A stretch of 23,726 nucleotides of DNA. It comes from Pleurobrachia bachei. Its lineage: Eukaryota; Ctenophora; Tentaculata; Cydippida; Pleurobrachiidae. The stretch is taken from assembly GCA_000695325.1 (NCBI GenBank), contig AVPN01000430.1, positions 23,749-47,474 on the forward strand, in the 5' to 3' direction. Shown here in pieces: positions 12,301 through 19,016 of this stretch (position 1 is its first letter; each line of letters begins with the position of its first letter). The notes below the pieces were generated by a model. That model saw nothing but the letters and a program-made list of their open reading frames with translations, had not been told where the DNA came from and searched no databases. Made by a program: the position numbers and the translations under genes.

Positions 12301-12366
12301 TCCAATGAGGATAGTTGCATTGACGATGAAGAACTGATAGAGAGTGACATGTCACCTCCACCTTGA
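343..12366 (+). CDS. Ionotropic glutamate receptor subunit, 20 exons
   Basis: Ligand-gated cation channel subunit of the plasma membrane. Exons: 343-487, 588-749, 879-1001, 1324-1467, 1764-1872, 2094-2250, 2700-2832, 3227-3366, 3656-3823, 8048-8158, 8711-8933, 9021-9148, 9329-9492, 9574-9800, 9922-10241, 10376-10521, 10656-10932, 11061-11282, 11613-11669, 11863-12366. All junctions are GT-AG and phases close to 1219 aa. Layout: signal peptide (~1-37; in-frame ATGs at 391/394 are alternative starts), amino-terminal domain (~45-470), S1 (~496-635), M1 (~637-655), cysteine/acid-rich M1-M2 loop, pore loop (~720-735), M3 with YTANLAAFLT (760-769), S2, M4 (~921-945), and a ~270-residue Pro/Ser-rich tail. 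R596 matches the ligand-carboxylate arginine, and C854/C907 match the S2 disulfide. Other ligand contacts are changed. Exon 8's acceptor (3226) is weak. Exons 4-9 exist in two copies and either set joins exon 10 in frame. Introns over 300 bp hold nothing recognisable apart from the MITEs and duplicated blocks listed separately. NMDA/epsilon-type is likelier than AMPA/kainate; subtype unproven. Confidence 0.9.
1215..4305 (+). repeat. Tandem block copy 1 (receptor exons 4-9)
   Basis: A 3.09-kb segment that recurs at 4847-7932. It carries receptor exons 4 to 9 and their introns. Long intronic stretches are identical between copies. Differences cluster in two patches (about 2500-2590 against 6135-6225, and about 3815-3890 against 7450-7515). 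Confidence 0.95.
2261..2381. mobile_element. hAT-like MITE in the intron after exon 6
   Basis: A 121-bp non-coding element flanked by the 8-bp direct repeat AAGTATGC (2253-2260 and 2382-2389). Near its ends is a perfect 14-bp inverted repeat, CAGGAACCGACCGA, at 2268-2281 and its complement at 2362-2375. An 8-bp target duplication fits the hAT superfamily. The left target copy overlaps the exon 6 splice donor (GTAAGTATGC at 2251-2260), so insertion fell 10 nt into the intron and rebuilt the donor. Exact outer ends are tentative. Confidence 0.65.
4306..4846 (+). repeat. Partial third copy (exon 5 tail and exon 6)
   Basis: A 541-bp copy of 1831-2371. It contains the 3' 42 nt of exon 5 without its acceptor, an intact exon 6 copy (4569-4725), and most of the MITE (4736-4846). 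Its right junction to 4847 lies inside the MITE terminal repeat. Exon 6 here has acceptor and donor but cannot follow exon 9 in frame, because exon 9 ends in phase 0 and exon 6 begins in phase 2. Confidence 0.9.
4736..4846. mobile_element. MITE copy truncated at a duplication breakpoint
   Basis: Copy of the 2261-2381 element carried by the partial block. It is cut within the right terminal inverted repeat (TCGGTCGGTT, then directly GATTCGATGG from the 1215 region). Confidence 0.65.
4956..7458 (+). CDS. Duplicate receptor exons 4-9 (second cassette)
   Basis: Exon copies: 4956-5099, 5396-5504, 5734-5890, 6335-6467, 6862-7001, 7291-7458, the same lengths as the first set. Every exon keeps its acceptor and donor. 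The donor of exon 9 is GTGAGT here and GTAAGT in copy 1. The base differences I saw in exons (for example in the exon 6 Lys-Arg pair and near the exon 9 end) are synonymous, so both cassettes encode the same part of the amino-terminal domain. Exon 9 (phase 0) cannot join exon 4 (phase 1) in frame. A sensible mRNA must therefore use one cassette or the other, unless the duplication is an assembly artefact. Confidence 0.85.
5901..6021. mobile_element. MITE copy in the second cassette
   Basis: Counterpart of the 2261-2381 element, with the same AAGTATGC flanks (5893-5900 and 6022-6029). It was duplicated with the block rather than inserted independently. Confidence 0.65.
8587..8687. mobile_element. 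Diverged MITE of the same family in intron 10
   Basis: About 100 bp resembling the 2261-2381 element, closest in its right half (about 8630-8685, including TCGGTCGGTTCCTG). The left inverted repeat is degraded. It is flanked by the direct repeat CTGATCACCA (8577-8586 and 8686-8695), of which GATCACCA would be an 8-bp target duplication. Its right edge is only about 25 bp from the acceptor of receptor exon 11 (8710). Confidence 0.55.
10257..10345. repeat. Imperfect (CAAA)n tract in intron 15
   Basis: Repeated ACAAACAAAC-type units with interruptions, lying between the receptor pore exon (ending 10241) and the acceptor at 10375. Confidence 0.8.
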
Positions 12367-13031
12367 TCAACAGATTGATATTACATAGCTCTATAGACCT
12401 GTGAGAGAGAGAGGGTGAGAGAGAGGGTGGTGTCACTTCTAAACGCAATACATATGCAATGAATGATTTTTAACGAATATACACAGTGTTACACTCAAAC
12501 AGATCTCTTGAAGTTGAGAGAGATAGGGGAGAGTGAACTATAGAGTTAGGGAGATAGAGAGAGAGTGAGATAGATAGAGGGAGGGAAAGGGAGTGAGAGA
12601 GAGTGAAATACGTGGTATTTTGTCACGTTATAAATTGTACGTGTTGTACGCGGCGATCACCATAAAGCCAGTCTTTGTATTTGGTTAAAAACATTTCAAT
12701 CAAATCTCAATATTATTACTAATCACATATCACACACAAACAACGTAAAAAATGGAAGAGAGAATTTCTAAGCCGGTTCCTAAACGATATTTCATTTCTT
12801 AAAAAGTCTTATCTATTATCACCTATCAGTCCATCAAAATAATACCATGTCCTTCATCCATATCTTGGAAAAGGAGTACATATAGCTGAGTCATCTTGTA
12901 GGGACTGTAATTGGAGTCATTCGAAGGGAATTTATCAGTGGTATCGGGCATCAAGAGAATCCACTGATCAGTGATCATGGAATCTTCTTAAATTTTGTTG
13001 TAGATCACACACATAAGGGGCAGGGAGGAAG
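12367..13031. other. Convergent intergenic region
   Basis: This is 3' flank between the receptor stop and the distal LAMTOR2 exon 3. It holds GA-rich simple sequence (12400-12430 and 12515-12605) and AT-rich DNA. No AATAAA signal was found on the plus strand just after the receptor stop, and no gene is seen. Confidence 0.6.
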
Positions 13032-13163
13032 TCACATGAGTGATTTGAGGGCTGGTTTTAGGAAATCCCGGAGAACGGTAAACTTGGTGGTTAGGATTCC
13101 ACTCTCAACGTTGTCCCTGGCGAAGAGACACAACACATACTGCGCCGCTCCACCAACTATCAC
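13032..13163 (-). CDS. LAMTOR2: LAMTOR2 terminal exon, distal duplicate
   Basis: Second copy of the last LAMTOR2 exon, encoding 43 residues and a stop. The peptide (VIVGGAAQYVLCLFARDNVE and onward) matches the C-terminal strand-helix part of the roadblock/LC7 fold in Ragulator subunit LAMTOR2. It keeps an acceptor (CCAG at 13164-13167) and phase 0, so it could replace the proximal copy (14145-14276). The 35-bp minisatellite is directly upstream in transcription. Confidence 0.75.
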   Translation of the reverse strand: MIVGGAAQYVLCLFARDNVESGILTTKFTVLRDFLKPALKSLM

Positions 13164-13182
13164 CTGGGATGGGGAGAGAGAC

Positions 13183-13453
13183 GGGTTAGAGGGATATTGA
13201 GGGAACGGGGTGGAGATGGGTTAGAGGGATATTGAGGGAACGGGGTGGAGATGGGTTAGAGGGATATTGAGGGAACGGGGTGGAGATGGGTTAGAGGGAT
13301 ATTGAGGGAACGGGGTGGAGATGGGTTAGAGGGATATTGAGGGAACGGGGTGGAGATGGGTTAGAGGGATATTGAGGGAACGGGGTGGAGATGGGTTAGA
13401 GGGATATTGAGGGAACGGGGTGGAGAGGGGTTAGAGGGATATTGAGGGAACGG
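13183..13453. repeat. 35-bp minisatellite, about 7.7 copies
   Basis: The unit begins GGGTTAGAGGGATATTGAGG and continues with GAACGGGGTGGAGAT. Each unit has four G-runs on the plus strand separated by 5, 7 and 3 nt, fitting the G-quadruplex pattern. It sits just upstream of the LAMTOR2 exon 3 acceptor on the minus strand, where the transcript is pyrimidine-rich. Confidence 0.95.
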
Positions 13454-14356
13454 ACATGTCACCTCCACCTTGATCAACAGATTGATATTACATAGCTCTA
13501 TAGACCTGTGAGAGAGAGAGAGGGTGAGAGAGAGGGTGGTGTCACTTCTAAACGCAATACATATGCAATGAATGATTTTTAACGAATATACACAGTGTTA
13601 CACTCAAACAGATCTCTTGAAGTTGAGAGAGATAGGGGAGAGTGAACTATAGAGTTAGGGAGATAGAGAGAGAGTGAGATAGATAGAGGGAGGGAAAGGG
13701 AGTGAGAGAGAGTGAAATACGTGTTATTTTGTCACGTTATAAATTGTACGTGTTGTACGCGGCGATCACCATAAAGCCAGTCTTTGTATTTGGTTAAAAA
13801 CATTTCAATCAAATCTCAATATTATTACTAATCACATATCACACACAAACAACGTAAAAAATGGAAGAGAGAATTTCTAAGCCGGTTCCTAAAAAAACGA
13901 TATTTCATTTCTTAAAAAGTCTTATCTATTATCACCTATCAGTCCATCAAAATAATACCATGTCCTTCATCCATATCTTGGAAAAGGAGTACATATAGCT
14001 GAGTCATCTTGTAGGGACTGTAATTGGAGTCATTCGAAGGGAATTTATCAGTGGTATCGGGCATCAAGAGAATCCACTGATCAGTGATCATGGAATCTTC
14101 TTAAATTTTGTTGTAGATCACACACATAAGGGGCAGGGAGGAAGTCACATGAGTGATTTGAGGGCTGGTTTTAGGAAATCCCGGAGAACGGTAAACTTGG
14201 TGGTTAGGATTCCACTCTCAACGTTGTCCCTGGCGAAGAGACACAACACATACTGCGCCGCTCCACCAACTATCACCTGGGATGGGGAGAGAGACGGGTT
14301 AGAGGGATATTGAGGGAACGGGGTGGAGAGGGGTTAGAGGGATATTGAGGGAACGG
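13453..14356. repeat. Tandem duplication B, unit 2
   Basis: Copy of 12346-13452, beginning with the last codons and stop of the receptor gene. It is shorter because its minisatellite has 1.7 rather than 7.7 copies. Confidence 0.93.
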
Positions 14357-15637
14357 CGGTGTAGGGATGTTCAATGCAACATTGGTCTTTATGAAGGAGT
14401 CATTTGAAAAAGTTGTAACATCTGCACTAGTTGTTCAGTGCTCCCCCTTGTGTGCAGACTTGATAAACGTTGTGACCATCTTGTTTTTGCTGTCTACACC
14501 AGACACTCTCCACATCAAGGATAAGATCGAACACATCCAAAGGGAAAAAGACCCGTAGAGCCATTGAGAAACAGAAAGAGGGGATCAGGACGTTTGTGGC
14601 TCAGTACAGAGATATGGACAATGCGAAACACAGGTGGACAAATAAAGAGCATTCCACTGGAGGGGACATTGACCAGCAGGATAGAAAGAAGAATCTCAGG
14701 AAAGCAGAGAGATCGCTTTACCCCGCTCCACCTTCTCCACTTGATGAGACAACAGTGATGAAACCCTATCTGACAAGAGAGATGATGAGAATCTCGTCAA
14801 GACAGTCGAGGGTGTGGCCTTATTCGCTGCTGTCCTATTCATTACCGTTTCGACCATCCAGTAAGTACATACAGAGATCTAGGGTATCTGAAAAGTCAGA
14901 CAAACTCTGCCGCGACCCCATCTGAGCGCACTCTCAGGTTGACCAGAGCTTTTGGGATGCCACGTGGAGATGGCATCACAAGACCAAGGATATAAGATTT
15001 GATGGACAACCAGACCCGGAATATGGATACAAGACAGGACATGTGATTCTTGATTTTGATGGCAGGGCTTGATAAACGAGAGTGAATCGGCGGACCAACT
15101 TTGAGTAGCTTTGATCGACCGTTTGAACTGTTAAGTTTGAAGACAAAGATTTCGAAAAACGTTCACTCCCCTAAATTGAAAATACAAGTCGTTGTTTAAA
15201 TTTGTTTGAATTTGTAAATCAGGACGTGGGATGGTAGGGTCGATCAAAGGGTCCAGTCAATGCTTACCTTTCCTTTATCACATTCGATCAGCATGTATTC
15301 CATCAGCTCACCTCCCTTCATAGCATCTCCCGAGTGACAGTGAGTCTGAAATGAGAGAGCAGTTCAGTTAGAATGGCCGTTAGAATTCACAGCTGAATGT
15401 AGTTAGAATTCACAGGGATACAGTCAGAATTCACCATGGGCTATAGAGTTCGACAGATATAAAGTATAAAAGTACCTTCCATATGTGTGTAGCGATTGAT
15501 CCTGCAGGTTTCTCTCCTTCAATAATGGCCTGGGCGATGGGGCAGCCAGAGTGGTTAAGAAGCAGAGACGCGTATACTCCCCCTGTGTTACCCTGTCCAA
15601 GTGCTTTCTGAAGCGCCAGTGGCTTTAAAATAGACAT
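14145..15637 (-). CDS. LAMTOR2: LAMTOR2, Ragulator subunit (downstream copy B)
   Basis: Roadblock/LC7 scaffold protein. In known animals LAMTOR2 pairs with LAMTOR3 inside Ragulator, which tethers Rag GTPases and mTORC1 to the lysosome. Exons: 15637-15476 (54 codons), 15345-15268 (26) and 14276-14145 (43 plus stop); total 123 aa, against about 125 in human. The N-terminus (MSILKPLALQKALGQGNTGG) aligns with the human start, including the ANTGGV-type turn. Phases are 0 at every junction. The ATG is 5 nt after CTATAG, an acceptor-like site. Intron 2 (about 990 bp) contains a plus-strand coding remnant. The MRPL18 exon copy ends 131 bp upstream. Exon 3 exists twice; the proximal one is used here. 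Confidence 0.85.
14296..14356. repeat. 35-bp minisatellite, 1.7 copies
   Basis: Same unit as 13183-13453, in the second duplicate. The contracted copy number gives a direct length comparison. Confidence 0.9.
14503..15072 (+). pseudogene. Unrecognised coding remnant with shifted frames
   Basis: Exon-like segments 14503-14860 (acceptor CTACACCAG, donor GTAAGT) and 14938-15072 (acceptor CTCTCAG) look coding, but no single frame stays open. Frame 1 gives a lysine-rich, basic/acidic stretch (about 14503-14750, including FVAQYRDMDNAKHRW). A second frame then gives SDETLSDKRDDENLVKT followed by a hydrophobic segment (GVALFAAVLFITVSTI, about 14810-14858) like a transmembrane helix. The last segment is open in a third relation (VDQSFWDATWRWHH, 45 codons to TGA). 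This suggests a membrane-protein gene broken by two small indels, or unusual splicing. It lies antisense in LAMTOR2 intron 2. Family unknown. Confidence 0.35.
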
Positions 15638-15995
15638 GAAGTCTATAGTGGAACAGAACGGGTTAGTATTGTGAGATCTCACTTTTTAAATGCAACGGAA
15701 TCATATGTTTACCAAAACTCACAAGTATAAAAACATGTCATATAGCAATAAATTATTGATAATATATCTCATTGGTCCATAATGGCACTTCTCTCAGCAG
15801 CCTTCCTCTCCAGATACTCCAACAGCAGTTCCGGGTCCTGGATGTGGTTGTGGGCACTGTCTCCGTCCTCAGCAACATCCCAAGTCACCTTGTAAACAAG
15901 GGGCTCGCTCAGAGACACTCCCTCCATCTTTAAACCGCTCATAAACGCTTCCGTCTGTGAGGGGGGAGTTTGGTTACTATGGTTACAGTACTGCT
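15117..15995. repeat. Tandem duplication C, unit B
   Basis: Unit of about 0.88 kb with the MRPL18 last exon and LAMTOR2 exons 1-2. It matches 16007-16893. Introns have indels and the exons differ by several percent, so these copies are more diverged than duplications A (receptor block) and B. Confidence 0.93.
15769..15954 (-). CDS. MRPL18: MRPL18 last exon, duplicate B
   Basis: Intact copy of the uL18m terminal exon (61 codons plus stop, phase 0, acceptor CTCACAG). It encodes TEAFMSGLKMEGVSLSEP and the acidic C-terminal extension. Compared with copy A (16668-16853) there are many third-position changes and one visible replacement (His here for Tyr in the NYIQDPE stretch). Either copy can follow MRPL18 exon 16975-17178. 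Confidence 0.75.
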   Translation of the reverse strand, partial: TEAFMSGLKMEGVSLSEPLVYKVTWDVAEDGDSAHNHIQDPELLLEYLERKAAERSAIMDQ

Positions 15996-16179
15996 TGCAA
16001 AACACGGACCGTTTGAACTGTTCAGTTTGAAGACAAAGATTTCGAAAAACGTTTTAAATACACTTTGAAGACGTTTGAGTTACATTTGAAAACGTTCACT
16101 CTCCTTATTACTTGAAAATAAAAAGTGGTGGTGGGGTCAGGGATAGTTTAGTCGATCAGGGGGTCCGGTCAATGCTTAC

Positions 16180-16541
16180 CTTTCCTTTATCACATTCGAT
16201 CAGCATGTATTCCATCAGCTCACCTCCCTTCATGGCATCTCCCGAGTGACAGTGAGTCTGAAATGAGAGCAGTACAGTTAGAAGGGGGTTAGAATTCACT
16301 GGGCCACAGTAAGAATTCACTGGGCTACAGTTAGAATTCACTGTGCTACAGCTCACCATATCTGGAAAAGTATTAGTACCTTCCATATGTGTGTAGCGAT
16401 TGATCCTGCAGGTTTCTCTCCCTCAATAATAGCCTGAGCGATGGGACAGCCAGAGTGGTTAAGAAGCAGGGATGCGTATACTCCCCCTGTGTTTCCCTGT
16501 CCCAGTGCTTTCTGGAGCGCCAGTGGCTTTAAAATAGACAT
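16180..16541 (-). CDS. LAMTOR2: LAMTOR2 exons 1-2, upstream copy A
   Basis: Exons 16541-16380 (54 codons) and 16257-16180 (26 codons) encode the same 80 residues as copy B. About ten nucleotide differences in exon 1 are all silent. No private exon 3 follows. To make a full protein this copy must splice over MRPL18 exon B and LAMTOR2 exons 1B-2B to 14276 or 13163. A phase-0 join from 16180 to the MRPL18 exon at 15954 would be open and give a chimera. The start is 5 nt after CTATAG, and 126 bp separate it from the MRPL18 stop. Confidence 0.8.
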
Positions 16542-16566
16542 GAAGTCTATAGTGGAACAGAACGGG
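16542..16566 (-). promoter_or_regulatory. Acceptor-like site before LAMTOR2 start (copy A)
   Basis: On the minus strand, CCCGTTCTGTTCCACTATAG ends 5 nt before the LAMTOR2 ATG. The whole spacer to the preceding MRPL18 stop is only 126 bp. It fits a trans-splice acceptor or the end of a short 5'-UTR intron. The same sequence precedes copy B (15638-15662). Confidence 0.45.
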
Positions 16567-16667
16567 TTAGTATTGTGAGATCTCAAATGCAACGGTATTA
16601 TATATATTTACCAAAACTCACACTCGTATAAAAACATGTCATATAGCAATAAATTATTGATTGTATC

Positions 16668-18845
16668 TCATTGGTCCATAATTGCACTTCTCTCAGCAGC
16701 CTTCCTCTCCAGATACTCCAACAACAGCTCTGGATCCTGTATGTAGTTGTGGGCACTGTCCCCGTCCTCTGCAACATCCCAGGTCACTTTGTAAACAAGG
16801 GGCTCACTCAGAGACACTCCCTCCATCTTCAATCCGCTCATGAAGGCTTCCGTCTGCGAGGGGGAGTTTGGTTACTATGGTTACAATACTGCTGGCTCTA
16901 AGAAGGGGACTGAGTTTGAAAACAAAAGCTTATTTCCATGAATGATACACTGCAAACCGACATGGGGCACATACCTTGGCAGAGAAGTAAGTTGACTCCA
17001 GAGGATCCCAGAATTTGGCGCAGTTGATCCCTGATCTCTTCATCCTGTCAGCCATGATCCGTCCTACATTCAGTGCGGCAGTCCTGTCGTAGGTCTTGTT
17101 GAGCCTCTTACTTATCCAGGGTTCACGGGTGGAGACAGTGAACAACTCCCCTGATTCAAAGTGTATCAGAGCCCGACACTACACGAAGGGGCAGAAGAGT
17201 TCAAGATAGGACACCTCTTTAATGTGCTACAATTGGAGTGAACCGCTCTGATGTTTGGTAGTGTTAGTTCCATGGCCTAGCTTGACTGATCTAACCATGT
17301 CCGGGCGGTATACTAGTAATTATATCAAAACCTCATACATTATTATTTTGCTATTATAGTTATCTGTAACTGAGGTTTGTGTGTTTGCCCCTCTCTCTAA
17401 CAAGTACGATAGATTGACCATCTGGTCAATAAAGTTCTCTTTGTCACAAGTAGGGGGTCTTTTATCGCTACATTCATAGCACCTAATACTGGTAAAACAA
17501 AGAAGCGCGAACTTCCCTGACCCTCCCACACCCCCTCGCCAACAACCCACACCTAGCCTTTCTCGATCCCTTCAATTTCGTTCCCTCTCGTCCCTCATTC
17601 AAACACTGAGGTTTAAGAGAGTGTAAGATAATCGCTGGCCCGTGGTCCCAATCCTACAGATCCCAGACAGGTGTCCCCCATCATTTCGTACCCACTATTA
17701 TATCTGCGTTTTCTCTCAGCTACCCCCTCTCAATATAATGCCTCAACTAACTGCTCTCCTGCTGATCCTGCTCTCCAGCACCATGCTTCTACAAGCATCA
17801 TCACCCAAACAGCAGGCTAGGACCACACCAGGAGGATTTGAGATTACTGAGGAGATGGTAGACATGTTGATTGATGCCGTCAAGAAGTATATTTGTAAGG
17901 AGACTAAGTATAAAGATGAGGATGAGGACGATATTTTTAAGATGATGCTCAAACTCACCAAGATATTCGTGTGTCCCTGATGTAGTGTTCTATGAACGAG
18001 AAAATTATGTACGGTTTAGCAATTAGAGACACTGATTTTTAGAAATATTTGAATGCCTATAGCTATTGTATGTATATGACACATATGACATGTTTTTTGA
18101 ACTCAATGCTTCGAGGTTCTCTCCCAAAACCAACCTCAACCAGTAACCACCCTTCCCACTTGAGTTGCCTGACACTAAACCTCCCGGCTCCCTGTACCTG
18201 TACCTACACACTCAAATGACTCCCTCCCTCATCCCTGTACCTATTGCACCACACATGTACCTATTGTAGTAGTTGGTGCACACGTGGTTGTCACTCGTCC
18301 ACCCTGTCACTCTCTGCTTGTATCCCAGTAATTCGGGGTTCCGGGGGTTCCTGTTGTAGAAGTAATCCTTCCCTGCCGTCACGTTATCAACGTACTCCTG
18401 GATAGATGTAAAAGGGGGGTTAGAAGCTGGATCCGGGGGAGGGGGTTGGAGGATTCATGAGAGGAAGGTTTGGTGGTGAAGAATTTTATACTTTTTTGAG
18501 AGAGTATGAATAAGGAATATGAATTTTATGTTGCCATTTCTGGCATCGCTGAGTACGTCTCAAGATTGAGTAAGAACAACCCACTGAATTTGCTAGTAAT
18601 GCAAATGGAATGTGAAGGCGCGAGGTATTTTAACTGAGACTTGAGTAGAGTGATGTTCTAGTGCCTATTATACACGCCACGTTGAAATACCAACTGACAT
18701 GGATAAAATACCTGCCAGGTAAAGAAACCAACTGACATGGGTATAATACCTGGACAGCGGAGGATGGGGGAGGGACAGGTGTGATCTCACTAAGACTTCT
18801 ACTGCATAAGCCTCGTGAAGCCAGTCCTAACCGTCTACAAAGCAT
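16668..18845 (-). CDS. MRPL18: Mitochondrial ribosomal protein uL18m
   Basis: Large-subunit mitoribosome protein of the uL18 family (5S rRNA-binding family in bacteria). Exons: 18845-18750 (32 codons, basic presequence MLCRRLGLASRGLCSRSLSE, a typical mitochondrial targeting peptide), 18397-18261 (contains YNRNPRNPELLGYK, matching the NRNPRN-LE motif of animal MRPL18), 17178-16975 (CRALIHFESGELFTVSTREP, then NVGRIMADRMKRSGI) and 16853-16668 (GVSLSEP plus an acidic C-terminal extension of about 40 residues to TGA). Exon 18397-18261 ends in phase 2 and exon 17178-16975 begins in phase 0, so a small exon of length 3n+1 (about 5-7 residues by comparison with human) is missing from my model. The ATG lies 4 nt after CCCTGTAG. 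The 1.1-kb intron between 18261 and 17178 contains a secreted-peptide gene on the other strand; the intron 18398-18749 holds nothing recognisable. Confidence 0.85.
17705..17719 (+). promoter_or_regulatory. Acceptor-like site before the small peptide gene
   Basis: TGCGTTTTCTCTCAG ends 18 nt before the ATG at 17738, a strong pyrimidine-AG signal with no upstream coding exon. The candidate trans-splice or 5'-UTR acceptor helps choose ATG 17738 over the in-frame ATG at 17642, which lies before it. Confidence 0.4.
17738..17980 (+). CDS. Small secreted peptide, 80 aa
   Basis: An uninterrupted 80-codon frame. Residues 1-20 form a convincing signal peptide (MPQLTALLLILLSSTMLLQA). The mature part starts near SSPKQQARTTPGG, continues as an amphipathic acidic/basic helix (EEMVDMLIDAVKKYICKE), then an acidic DEDEDD cluster, and ends LTKIFVCP. 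The two cysteines could form one disulfide. A prohormone, antimicrobial or other extracellular helical peptide is possible, but I recognise no family. It sits antisense within MRPL18 intron 2, just after an acceptor-like site. An in-frame upstream ATG at 17642 would bury the signal peptide and is less likely. Confidence 0.5.
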   Translation: MPQLTALLLILLSSTMLLQASSPKQQARTTPGGFEITEEMVDMLIDAVKKYICKETKYKDEDEDDIFKMMLKLTKIFVCP

Positions 18846-18870
18846 TGTTCTACAGGGAACGAAGATTATT
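18846..18870 (-). promoter_or_regulatory. Acceptor-like site before MRPL18 start
   Basis: On the minus strand, a TTCGTTCCCTGTAG tract ends 4 nt before the MRPL18 ATG. The gap to the preceding JmjC stop is 171 bp and has no AATAAA on the minus strand. Confidence 0.45.
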
Positions 18871-19016
18871 GTGTGGAGGATATCGAGTTGGAAATATATA
18901 TTAGACGCAATTTCTCGCAAAAATTAGAATCAAATTTCAATAAAAGAATAAACAATTGGCAATAAAATAATAACAAACCAGCAAACTAAATAGAAATAAA
19001 AATACTGCTACAACTT

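Larger units (their letters stand above)
12346..13452. repeat. Tandem duplication B, unit 1
   Basis: A 1.1-kb unit starting in the last 21 nt of the receptor coding sequence and ending in a minisatellite. It recurs at 13453-14356. It contains the receptor stop and 3' flank, a LAMTOR2 exon 3 copy and GA-rich patches. Outside the minisatellite the two units differ at only a few positions. Confidence 0.93.
16007..16893. repeat. Tandem duplication C, unit A
   Basis: Partner of 15117-15995. Homology begins at GACCGTTTGAACTG and ends near TACTGCT. The first 100 bp differ by an indel of about 50 bp. Confidence 0.93.

Noticed and set aside
11970-12448. Minus-strand frames opposite the receptor tail
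   Set aside because: Shadow of the proline-rich coding exon on the plus strand.
13183-13453. Telomere-like GGGTTA units
   Set aside because: GGGTTA occurs once per 35-bp unit, not as a pure hexamer array, so it is a minisatellite and not an interstitial telomere.
13183-14356. CRISPR-like regular spacing
   Set aside because: The units are directly adjacent with no unique spacers, and the genome is a eukaryotic one with introns.
14367-14558. 63-codon plus-strand frame just after the minisatellite
   Set aside because: No motif or codon pattern supports it. It crosses the acceptor used by the coding remnant in another frame.
17320-17550. Minus-strand frame with a CYEC start resembling the Ly6/three-finger pattern
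   Set aside because: Too few cysteines in the right order and no convincing signal-peptide exon. It is mentioned only as a possible MRPL18 internal exon.
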